Assembly: GCA_012295275.1 (NCBI GenBank)
Contig: CM022673.1
Location: 8,605,311-8,669,310, forward strand
Origin: Chrysomallon squamiferum
Lineage: Eukaryota > Mollusca > Gastropoda > Neomphalida > Peltospiridae
Reading direction: 5' to 3'
Length of the DNA stretch: 64,000 bases
In this document: positions 1 to 10,425 of the stretch, piece by piece
How the letters are laid out: each line of letters starts with the position of its first letter
Position numbering within the stretch: the first letter of the stretch is position 1
Translations under genes and position numbers: made by a program
Notes under the pieces: model-generated
What the model saw: only the letters and a program-made list of their open reading frames with translations
Told to the model about the DNA's origin: nothing
Databases searched by the model: none

Positions 1-192
1 TATATCCGTGATCGAATAGTGCAGATTTCCGGTTAAGGTTAGCGTCTGGTGATGTGCGGTTTCATCTCTGCTTCAGTTTTGTAAAACCTTCACACATATA
101 ATGCATTACATTAATTGAAGTATGTTGGGTAGAAAAAGCGATACATTTTTGTAGAAATAATTGGACCAACTGATTTAAGAAAGGAAACAATG

Positions 193-223
<31 letters not shown>

Positions 224-1730
224 AACGTTTTTTAAATGAAGAAATGCACGGTTATCGGAAAACCCGGAAAATTTCGGGTGGTTACATAGTCGACTTTATA
301 AGTGATCAGATGGATAATGTTATTCATTCATGTGTGTCAGAACGACAGATAGCTGCGAATTAATTATGACAGATATTATCCACGCCAGACTAATTGCAGA
401 AAAAACACCCAAAAACAAAACATATGGAGTTAAAATGTTTTAAACAGAAAGGAAGAGTGTTACATGAAGAAACACTTGTAGTATCATTTCTATATCTGTC
501 TGCATGAAATTGATCAAACAGGACATAAATTCAAATCGATGAACATAAACATTTTAATTCCAGTAATTTTTATAAAGGAAGTAAAATAGAGGACGGAACA
601 CATTATTTAAGAGCACAATTTTCCCCGAAATTAAAAGTCTACCGTAGTCGGTAAAAAATTAAAACGGTAGAAGGTGTGCAACTCTTAAAACGTTATACTT
701 GACAATCACTTAAAAGTATGCTAAAACTGGGTGTCAGATCAACAAATAATTAAAGACTGCCTCAATTACCACACCTTTTTTGCTAGGAAAATGGTCATAT
801 AATGAAAAAGTGTGACAACACCTTTTTTAAGTAGCAAATTCGTAGGGAAAACGAAAGGAATGTGTTTTTAGCACAGAGGATACTGAATACAGTGATGACT
901 GTAAAAGATATCGATGACCTGGAAACAAATGATATAAAACAAAGTAAGAAAAACATTACTAATATGACAAGTGAAGAAAAACAAAGTCATCAAAGAAAAG
1001 TGAAAAACCAGAAGTGAAAACAAATTAAAAGGAAAATGACAGTGAAGAAAACATAAGGAAGATATATGCAGATCAAGACCGACTAAACGACCCTTCATTC
1101 TGTCACAAAATCCAGTTTAAGGTTTACATATTTGTCACTATCTATAGGTAATATTATCATATTTAAACAAAAGCATCAACAATATAGATAAGAAAAAAGA
1201 ATTAAATAAAATAATAAATACATATAAAGTAAAGAATAATGAAACGAAACAATACAATTATTCGAGAATAGAAATAAAAAAGAAAAAGAAAAGAAACAGA
1301 GAAAGAAATGAAATTAATAACAAATTAATTATTATAATTTACATTTTTTATTTTTATTTTTACATTGATGTAATAATCCATACAAAAGTCAACCACTGTA
1401 TGCGTCGAAACGACAAACGACAAACGATGGTAATAATTAATTTAAACAATTTTGGAAATGATGAAATTCTCCTTTTTTTTTTCTCCTAATTTTTTTTTTT
1501 TTCTTCCACTGGTCAAGTCACAGAAAAGTGCAAAAATGTTGTTAAATTAATTTACTTTTCATGATAGTTTTTTTTTTTTTTTTTTTTTCAGTTTTACATA
1601 ATGATGACAATGTATGTAATAATATTATGTTTAACAAGAACATCAGCAATAAAATAATAAAATAAAAATAAAGTAAATAAATATATCTGGCCGCAATAAC
1701 CCAGGTTAGAGTCCTGATCAAGGCAAAGCT

Positions 1731-1761
<31 letters not shown>

Positions 1762-2175
1762 TCGTTCACTCTCGATGGTATATTTAACAAGAACAGAAAC
1801 ACATAAATAAATAAATAAAAATAAATAAAATATATAAAATATAAATAAAAAAATATAAAAGTAAAAAATTATATAAAATAAAAATAAAAGTAATAATAAA
1901 GTATAAAAATAAAAACAATTATTAAAATTACCTTAGTATTCATATTTATTTTAGAAATAGCAGAACCAAATATGACCCTGATGAACTGATAGCACAGGTC
2001 TTTCATGGACAGCTCACAAGAAAACTCAGATCTTTTGTAACTGTGATTGATCTCTCACTGAACAAATCATGTACAAATAGTTATTTGATTCATTTCAAAA
2101 GTATTAATGACAATGCGGATCAACGAAATGTTAAATAATTACACAATATTATATTTACAGAACATCTATTTCTGT
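1..2175. other. AT-rich intergenic DNA without a recognisable gene
   Basis: No open frame here has a recognisable domain or conserved composition. The stretch holds a poly-A run at about 190-223, several poly-T runs (1562-1588 and 1732-1760) and AT-rich tracts. At 1687-1730 a short piece (ggccgcaataacccaggtt followed by agagtcctgatcaa) resembles the B box and following bases of a tRNA-derived SINE, but no A box survives upstream. Confidence 0.6.
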
Positions 2176-3055
2176 CCATTAAATATACGTACATCAGTGC
2201 AGAAATCACATTTAAAACAAATCGTGGATCAGAGTATTTCTGTTCACTGTTTTCTGCAGAAATTAAAAAATATAAATATTTGTAAACATATTCTAAAAGT
2301 AATTTCCAATTATTTATCGGATTTTTAATAAGTAATTAAAGGAAAATGTTTACATAAATGAATGAACAGAAAGCTGATGAAAACTATTGAAAGATAATGT
2401 CATTTACGATGTAAAATAAAACATGTAAAACATACAAGCCATTTACATCGTGATCGGTGCTGGTAGAAGGGAATGAATGAGGCTTTTTCCTCTGAATCTT
2501 AAATTTATAGGCACATATCTACATAATAGTAACAATAATTCGGAAAAGGAACTACTGGAGAATACATATGCATATATCTTTACAATATTTTTACATTTAT
2601 AAATATGTTTCGATAAATATACGTACTCTGCAGAAATCTCTTAAAACAAATCTCTCTCTCTCTCTCTTTCTATTCTCTCTTTTCTGCAGAAATTAAAATC
2701 TCTCTCTTTCTCTCATATTCTCTCTCTCTCTCAATTCTTTATCGGATTTTTTAATAAGTAATAATAGTAACAATAATTCGGATAAGGAACTGAACTGGAG
2801 AATACATATGCTTATATCTTTACAATATTTTTACATTTATAGATATGATTCGAAATGAAAACAAATCTCTCTCTCATTCTCTCTCTGATCGGTCTCTCTC
2901 TCAGAAGGAAATGAATTCTCTCTTTTTCTCTCTGAATCTTAAATTTATACGCACATATCTACATAATAGTAACAATAATTCGGAAAAGGAACTATTGGAG
3001 AATACATATGCATATATCTTTACAATATTTTTACATTTATAAATATGTTTCGATA
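2176..3055. repeat. 440-bp tandem duplication with TC-laced second copy
   Basis: The 122 bases at 2494-2615 recur at 2934-3055 with only about two differences, exactly 440 bases apart, and a third partial copy lies at 2762-2849. The sequence at 2181-2335 aligns with 2616-2765 and the sequence at 2440-2500 with 2880-2940. In these second-copy stretches, blocks of ordinary sequence are replaced by TCTCTC tracts of nearly the same length, while anchors such as tttctgcagaaattaaaa and gatcggt remain. The cause could be replication or conversion at a microsatellite, or an assembly consensus error. Confidence 0.8.
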
Positions 3056-3059
3056 TTAA

Positions 3060-3360
3060 AAAGTCTCTCTCTCTCTCTCTTTTTTTGCACAGATAAATTT
3101 AACATGCATGTATTTTGTTTGGTTTTAAAATCTGTATTATTAAGTTTTATTTCTAAGGTTTAAGTTTGTATTACTGTTGACCCACGATTTCACAAACCTC
3201 GTTTTTCACGGATTTCGGGAAATCCTGATCAAACATCGAAAAATCACAAAATCTGAACTTAACGCCATTTCCCACTTCAAACCTTGCCTCTTAAGATATT
3301 CCGAGTCCCCAATGCACAGTCACCGCAATACTCTCTCCGTCCAGATAAATGGTTATATAA
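3060..3360 (+). repeat. Dispersed repeat, copy A
   Basis: This stretch aligns with 4755-5060 on the same strand. Shared blocks include a cacagataa/cagagataa block followed by tttaac, the block acggatttcgggaaatcc (around 3210 and 4907), a tcacaaaat block and the end block tccagataaat. The two copies are clearly homologous but diverged by point changes and small indels. No terminal repeat or coding domain was seen that would assign a transposon class. Confidence 0.75.
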
Positions 3361-3455
3361 ACAATTAAGTATAGAAATATTTTTGGGGGAAATATGTAAA
3401 CACAATAATGAAATTTATATTCAGTTATTTATTTAATTTATAACCATAATAGATA

Positions 3456-3521
<66 letters not shown>

Positions 3522-3539
3522 TAAAAATAATAATAATAG
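3456..3539. repeat. (ATA)n microsatellite
   Basis: An almost uninterrupted ATA/TAA trinucleotide tract of about 84 bases. Confidence 0.95.
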
Positions 3540-4194
3540 GTAAATATTTTGTTTTTATTTTGGCTTACATAACCAAAATTGTTTCTAAGACAAACCATTT
3601 TGGGGCAGAGGTGCATAAAATAACATGAAATGCTTCGGATATATATCATTACAGCGATAATAATAGGTAAATAATAAATTATAATAACATTTAAATCATT
3701 AAATAATTTGTCCTGACAAATTAGAATTTATCCTGAGTCGGTACACGATGTTATACACTAAAATAATGTTTAAATTTGAATTTGGGTCAAACAGTTCAGA
3801 TTGTTTCGAATTTAAAACGAAGACTTCGACTAACTTCGGTTTTACATCTCTTTTAAATGACGTCATCAATACATTGTTTACTTAGATACAATTGGCATTT
3901 TGGTGTTAATCGATCTCGAGTTACTTCTAACTCAACTTTCCTTGTGAATTTAAACTTTATATCTTGAACTGCATCTGCTAGCAATGGGTTTCTCATTTGT
4001 GTAAGTCTAATTTTTTCGAAGGTTCTTATAAAAGAGAGAAAACAAAACAAAGAGAGAGAGAGAAAAGAGAAAAGAGGTTTTCGAAGGTTCGTTTTCTGAT
4101 AATTTGTTTCCCCATTCTTTCTTAATTCTTCAGGTATACAAATATTCAGTGAATGGATTGTGTAAAATAGCTGAACAATTTTGTTATTTTCAGA

Positions 4195-4547
4195 ATCCGC
4201 GTGGAAGAGCCCATGGAGATATTCAACCTATGGAAGTTGATCCATTCGGCGAACCCAGGGTTATATACCGTAAGCAGAAGGTATGTAAATAAAATATGCT
4301 GGCAGAGTATTTATATGTTACAAATATTCTCTTCATTTATATTAGACCCAGCTATGCTAGCAACTACGAATATAACACGTAGACATTTTATTTGTTCTTG
4401 CAGAGGTGGACTTTCTGGTTATGCGAATGGGTCACGTCCATTGGTGGACACCGACATTCAGGGACTACACCATCTTGCCGTGTCTAGTGGGCTTCAGGTA
4501 CAAGCGGACCTTGGCAGTTGACATGAAGACAAAAGTAGCTCAAACCA
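4195..4547 (+). CDS. Unassigned two-exon coding candidate (3' end of a gene?)
   Basis: I do not recognise this protein. A proposed exon starts after the acceptor ttattttcag at about 4194 and reads NPRGRAHGDIQPMEVDPFGE and on to RVIY, with a good donor C|GTAAGC at 4271/4272. The next exon starts after the acceptor ttcttgcag at about 4401. With the split codon (C plus AG) it reads QVDFLVMRMGHVHWWTPTF, then RDYTILPCLVGFRYKRTLAV, and ends at TAG near 4547. The phases join without a stop, and both exons are less AT-rich than their surroundings. Alternative frames also stay open for part of the way, so the frame is not certain. No start exon was found, and the first exon could be a fragment carried inside the surrounding repeats. 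Confidence 0.35.
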
Positions 4548-4564
4548 TAAAATGGCAAAAATAG

Positions 4565-5300
4565 CTGATGAAAAATATTTAAGCACAATGCCATTTACGA
4601 AACATCGTAATAAGTGTAAAACATGCAAGCTATTTAGTCGTGATAAATGTGCTGACAGAAGGAAATGAATGAAGCTTTTTCCTCTCAAGCTTACCTTTTT
4701 ATATCTTTACAATATTTTTTTTTTACATTTATAAAGATTAAATACGATTTTTCGAAATTAAAAAGTTTTGTTTTTATTTTCTCTTTTACAGAGATAAGTT
4801 TAACAGATTTTGTTTTTAAAATACTTGTTATCACAATAGTAAGTATAGTTTCTAGGTTTTAAGTTGTATTACTCTTGACCCTCGATCTCACAGACCTCGG
4901 GTTTTACGGATTTCGGGAAATCCAGACAAAACGTTAAAAAAAATCACAAAATTTGAACTTGCCGCCATTACCAACTTGAAACTTTACTTCTTAAGATATG
5001 CCGAGTCCGTCACTGATACTCTCTCTGAGACCGCTTTCCTTCCAGATAAATTTTATAGCTGCACCCATAAATATCCTAATCTACTTCACACATCTTAGCC
5101 TACATTTTTCTATTGTATATTTTTCTTTGCATTTACTTCATGACATTTGTTTACATTGTTTTTATGACTTTATATTGTGCATAAATCATTATTTTAATTA
5201 TTAAATAGCTGTTAGGTGAACTGAAGTTTAATTTTATAGTTAAAGGCAACATTCGCGATTTCCTAGATTGTTGAATTTTCCGGACCTGCAATCCCCCTTA
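4565..5300 (+). repeat. Dispersed repeat, copy B (inverted relative at 61.7 kb)
   Basis: The segment 4565-4700 aligns with 2370-2500 (agctgatgaaaa, then acatgcaagc/acatacaagc, then gaaatgaatgaagc/gggaatgaatgagg). The segment 4755-5060 aligns with 3060-3360, and 4890-5290 aligns with the reverse complement of 61685-61915. The last block, ttgaattttccggacc, is shared exactly with the inverted copy. I see no coding domain, so the class is unknown. Confidence 0.75.
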
Positions 5301-5394
5301 TTGAGAGTCAACAATATATGTGTAAAGAGACAATAGTTTCGATTTTCTTGTTGTTGTTGTTTTTGTTTAATTACATCATAACTCTTGATTCAGA

Positions 5395-5470
5395 ATCAAT
5401 TCCGTGATCGTAGTATGGTTAGTACCTTGAGCTATGGTGGCAATAACTCTGGTTTGAAACTTGGTCTTTA
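5395..5470 (+). mobile_element. tRNA-derived SINE head (degenerate)
   Basis: An A-box-like block (tagtatggttagtacc) is followed about 30 bases later by a B-box-like block (ggtttgaaacttgg), the spacing of a pol III type 2 promoter. The middle cannot be folded into an intact tRNA, so this is better read as a tRNA-derived SINE head than as a tRNA gene. Confidence 0.45.
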
Positions 5471-5829
5471 CAATTTGGTTTATTCCTCGTCTTTTTTTCT
5501 TTTTCTTATTATTATTTCGTTTTATTTCTTTAAAAACATAATTATTGCTACTAGTTATCTTCGTAATTAATTAAAAATAGGAATATAAATGTACGTAATG
5601 AAAAGTTGATATTATTTTATAAACTATTATTTGCAAAAATTAGTGGTTTGTTGGGCGGGAGCTTCCCCATGCAGTTCTCCCATGAATCATTCCATTAAAC
5701 GCCTTCATCCGCATTTAAGGTCAACTGTATATAGAGTCCCATTAGAAAATTCATTGATAATATTATCATCCATACATTACAGATTTTGCAAGATTAGTCG
5801 TTCGATGTATTCTAAATGTATAAGGTAAA

Positions 5830-6065
5830 ATAAATAGTGAATAACGTTTATTTGCATTCACGCACCGAGTGTCTGCCGCATTCACTCCCAAGTGTACCGA
5901 GGATGCACGCATGCGCATTTGTATTCTCTATTCACTGGAAACCGGTGACTTTTCGCAGTCGACGATGAGGGTTTGGTATCATTGATTTGTTAGCGTCTTG
6001 TTATTATTTTTTACCAGTGACCATGTCCGCTGAGACTTTAGAGACAGAAACACTGGCAAGTCTGC
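5830..6065 (+). promoter_or_regulatory. Candidate FAR1 promoter and 5' leader
   Basis: This is an island of higher GC and CpG content in very AT-rich DNA. It contains cacgcatgcgca at 5906-5917, one change from the palindromic NRF1 consensus, and an aaccggtgac block near 5940. The FAR1 start codon lies in an exon that opens with an acceptor at about 10401, so an upstream noncoding exon is needed, and this island is the best candidate. No donor site was identified with confidence. A short reading frame starting at 6022 (MSAETLETETLASLHVLF) could be an upstream ORF or chance. Confidence 0.4.
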
Positions 6066-6381
6066 ATGTTTTGTTTTAATCATATTTATTTTATTTTGTT
6101 AAACTGTAGTTCGGGATACAACATTAATAAATTAATGTGCATGGTATGAACTATGATGGTGTAGGTAAAAACGAACCGCATACCATACATATCAAGTCCA
6201 GTACTCGTACTGGCATTCAAAAGCATCTAAATAATTCTAACATTTTAGCTTTTGCAGCGATTTGTTTTTATTTTTCGTTAGCAATTAAACCTTCCTATAC
6301 TTAAGTATACAGTGCCGAGTGCAGCGTGTCATAGAATGAATGACTCCACGGAACTGTTGACAAAACCTCAGTCAACGATAG

Positions 6382-6385
<4 letters not shown>

Positions 6386-6429
<44 letters not shown>
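6386..6429. repeat. (CT)n microsatellite
   Basis: An uninterrupted TC dinucleotide tract of about 44 bases. Confidence 0.95.
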
Positions 6430-6432
<3 letters not shown>

Positions 6433-9174
6433 CGTTCGTCACAAGTTATTTAGTACCATATGTGTTTTATTCATTTAAATACAAATACTAGTATACTATA
6501 AATTATAATAGTTAATACTATTAATAGTATAATAATGTTACTTAATGCTGACGTACATCTGAACTATGTAAATTAAATAAGCCATTATATTTTCAAAACA
6601 GATTAAATTTAAATTATTAGCTTAATTGTAATAAAATATGAATTATTCAAACAATAATTAACTTCAGTTATATAAACTATATTAATTGTTTCATTGTTGT
6701 GCAAAATACTCACATGCACACAGTGACATACAAATGCAGTATAATACACACTAAAACTTGTCTCCTCCAGTAACATAAAGCAGAATAATTTTACATCACA
6801 AAAATGTTTTGACAGTGACTGACAATTTTATAGAAACAAACGTGAATTTAGTTCAGAGCCAGCTTTTAAGTTTATTGCAGTAGTAATGAAATCAGAAAGT
6901 GTAAGGATAGAAAAGTTTAATTAATTGCCTAAATTTTATTCCAACTGTACACTGATTTTTGATAATAATAAAGTTATCAGGTAAAAGTAATGAGTTCAAT
7001 TTCAGAATCGTTTGATTCATATTTACTACATTATTAATATGTAGTAATAATGATAACAATTTTAATAATAGTGTTTAAAAAACTCACTGAATAAACCATT
7101 GCAAAATAGCTATTATTATTTCTATGAACAAAGTAATGTCATTGTAAACTTTCAAATAGTTGATTCCTAGCTTACATAAAAGGTTATTATTTTAAATCAT
7201 CAAATTTTATTATTATATAAGAAGTATTGTAATTTTTATTTCAGATGCAAGGATGAACAGAGGCCAAAAATACTTTAGTCCATTAAGGCTTAAATCAGGG
7301 GTTTTCTCAGTGGGGAATAAGATAGTATTTTCCTTATCATTAATCAGATTAATCCTTGTATACTCAATTTCATCAAGAAATGTATAAAAATACATTTATC
7401 ACTGACATTAAATAATTTATTTGTTCTTTAGTACTGTATATTGTTTGGTGTTATTAAACAAAAATCTATATACCGTTGCACTGATATTAAAATTAAGTAA
7501 AAAATTAAAAATGTGAAAGATTTAGTATATGCAACGTATCATCATACATCTGTCTTTTGCATAGGCTTTCTGCCATGTTATTATGACTCCAGCTGTCTTA
7601 GTATTAATAGTTCTTGCAGAACATTTACCTTGTATTGATAGGCTTTTCATGAGTGTAATAAGATTAACACATTCTGTATCTGAAATGCTTGTTAGAAGGT
7701 TAAAGTACAGTGACATTAGAGCATGTACTAGTGACCATCTTGACCCTGCTAAATTGACTGTCTGATTAGATATTTAAATCGCATGTTCATATGTCAGGAT
7801 AGATTTTGTAACACATTGGCTAGGATTAACTTTTAAGGAGCAGTTCAAATAATTTAGACATTTTAGTTATTTTATACATGTGTGCATTTTTACATGCAAA
7901 AATACTTTCGACACATGTTCCGGATGATTAATAGTGCATTATATGTCTATTTATAAGTGTGTTTTTGTAGGTATGTATATTTTCTTTTTCCAACTAAATT
8001 TTAGTTTAAAAATAGAGGCTTTATTTTGTTAACTGAACATAGATGAAGATTTATTTGCCATTTTCATGTAATTTTTGAAAGCTGTTTTAGGTTTTTGTGC
8101 TAACTGGGGAATCATTGCTTCTCAGGGTCCAGCCTCCTTGATGTGCTCATTTTGTTTTCCAGCTAATGTTTAGTAATAGTACATCTTAAATAATGACCAT
8201 TTGTACTGAATGACTGAGCCTAACACCAAAATACTGAAGTGACAGTAAACATTCATTCATTCATTGATTCTTTCACATGGATCCATACGCCATTAACCTT
8301 GAATACGATTAATACAAGTGATTGATAAATCAAGTTTATTTTTCCATGGATCACTGAATAATCTATGAATAAAAATCAATTTGTTATTGTGGTACTGAAT
8401 AGAGTGCTAAATATATTAATATGAAAGTACATAATGTCCAGCACTAAATTTTCAATACATCAATATTTTATTGTAGTGTTAAGTAAAATGACATACACAA
8501 TAAATACAGCCATGTTAACATAATGTTTACTGAAATTCTGAATACAGTCAATGATATGTCAGTATTAAATTACTTAATGTACTGATTGTTGTTAAATAAC
8601 AATCCATTAAATACCAATATATATTAATAAACTATTACATAAAATGTCTTTATTACAGATATCATTAATTTATATATTAACAGCATATTAATTCAGTGCT
8701 GAACATAAAGCTGTCAATACATAAATTTTAAATCACGTTGTACACAAGTGCAGTATTAAGAAAGACCCTATCAAGTAAAAATACATTACAAGAAATACAG
8801 CTCTTTAAATAAAATGCTTTACTAGATATGAAATTGTAATGTATAAAATATGGTTGAAATAAATATTTCTATATTCTAATGTACCTTTTTTATTTGCATT
8901 TCTTGAAACTTGGCTATAATTCAGCTAATATTGATTTTTGCAATACTTAATAATTTTATGTATGATACTAACTATATATAAAATATAATATAGTTAACCA
9001 TATATTTCAACCAAAATGTATTTGCTCTAATGTCACTAGAATCTTTTTGCTATATAATGTATATATCAAAACTTTTGTATCTTGCAGATGGCTTTCACAG
9101 CAGTTCTGATCCATTTTTTTTCATATGATCTATATTTTTTGTTATAGACAGAAAAGCATACCATAGCCTTTGAT

Positions 9175-9255
9175 AACCAACACTTACTGAAACAACCAAT
9201 AGGTAGAAAATGAGAATTCTGTGATTTTAGCATAAACCACTAAGCTACATGCTGT
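9175..9255 (-). mobile_element. SINE head fragment, minus strand
   Basis: Read on the minus strand, agcatgtagcttagtggttt is an A-box-like tRNA start. It is followed by a degenerate B-box region with cacagaattctc. Heavily diverged. Confidence 0.4.
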
Positions 9256-9846
9256 TCAATATCTGTCAACACTTTGTTAATTTATACTTTTATGTTCTTG
9301 TATGAACTGTGTGTCATCCCTTAAATCATATGTGTTATCTTATAGTAAAGATAAATGCATTATCACATGTAAGATGATGAGTTACAAGGTCCAAATAAAG
9401 AGATAGATATCAATATATTTTTTAATTAATTAGGTTAATTACCTCCCTGAAGACAAATACAATTTATATTTTGTTGTGTTGTTTTGGTTTGTTTTGTTTT
9501 AAATTTTCAAAAAGATCTTTCCCATTCTTAATTATCTTTCATATGTTTTCTTTTTCCTTTTTTCTGTTATTTTTGTTTATTTTTTAGTTATGACTTAAGC
9601 ATGTTTTTTTTTTAGTAATGGGAGTCATTAAAAGTATGTAACTGTATCTTTGAATTGAAGGTAGAAATGCTGCAGACATACTAGGTTACAGTGATCTTGG
9701 ATGTTACTGATGTGAGCGTTTTTGCTAAAAGAGGTTGTCAAAAACCGTAACAAATGATATTTCTAGCCTTACTAGTTACAGTACTTACAAATTATATGTA
9801 TTTAAAAAATTAATTTTATTGTTTTGTTTGTGGAAATGTTTTCCTT

Positions 9847-9850
<4 letters not shown>

Positions 9851-9882
<32 letters not shown>
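9851..9882. repeat. (TG)n microsatellite
   Basis: A pure TG tract of about 32 bases. Confidence 0.95.
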
Positions 9883-9883
<1 letters not shown>

Positions 9884-10425
9884 ATATAAAAAGAAATGTG
9901 CTTATTGACAAACATTAATAAAGCTATAATAATGTTTTTATAATTTCTGGATTAATAAGTAATAAAATAGGCTGACAGGTGTTTTTATGGTATGCTACAA
10001 ATGCAGTCTGACAAAGGTTATTTGGTTTAATAATTGAGAGTTAAACATTTTACAGTTGCAAACCTTTTTCTGCTGCTGTAAAATTCTTTATCTGATTCAA
10101 ATTATTTTCCCCATTTTCCTGTTCCATATAAATGATATATATTTTATTGTAAATTGACAGTGGAAATTTTTTTTTTTTATATAAATTTCTTTTTGCTTTA
10201 TCGTATTGGTATTTATTTTTATTACAAGAAATTATTTATTTAATAAAACAATTTACCATTATTTAACACTTGAATAAATATGTCAGAAGCCTGATGTGTA
10301 AACTATTCAACAGTGATTCACAGAATAAAATGTGTCTTATAGACAGGTGACTTGTAGGGAACATTGATAATATGGTTAATTACAATTTATTTTGTTTTTA
10401 GATTTAATGGAATAAACTTAGCACT

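Larger units (their letters stand above)
6066..10401. other. Presumed FAR1 intron 1 / upstream intergenic DNA
   Basis: AT-rich sequence with no recognisable exon. It contains a (CT)n tract at 6386-6429, a (TG)n tract at 9851-9882, a possible SINE tail ending in repeated ATTC units near 8248-8265, and a minus-strand SINE head near 9175-9255. Its status as an intron depends on the promoter assignment at 5.8-6.1 kb. Confidence 0.45.

Noticed and set aside
3425-3649. Leu-rich open frame on the minus strand
   Set aside because: It is a translation of the (ATA)n microsatellite.
5640-5828. Plus-strand frame of 65 codons upstream of FAR1
   Set aside because: There is no recognisable domain and no matching splice partner, and the stretch directly precedes the candidate promoter island.
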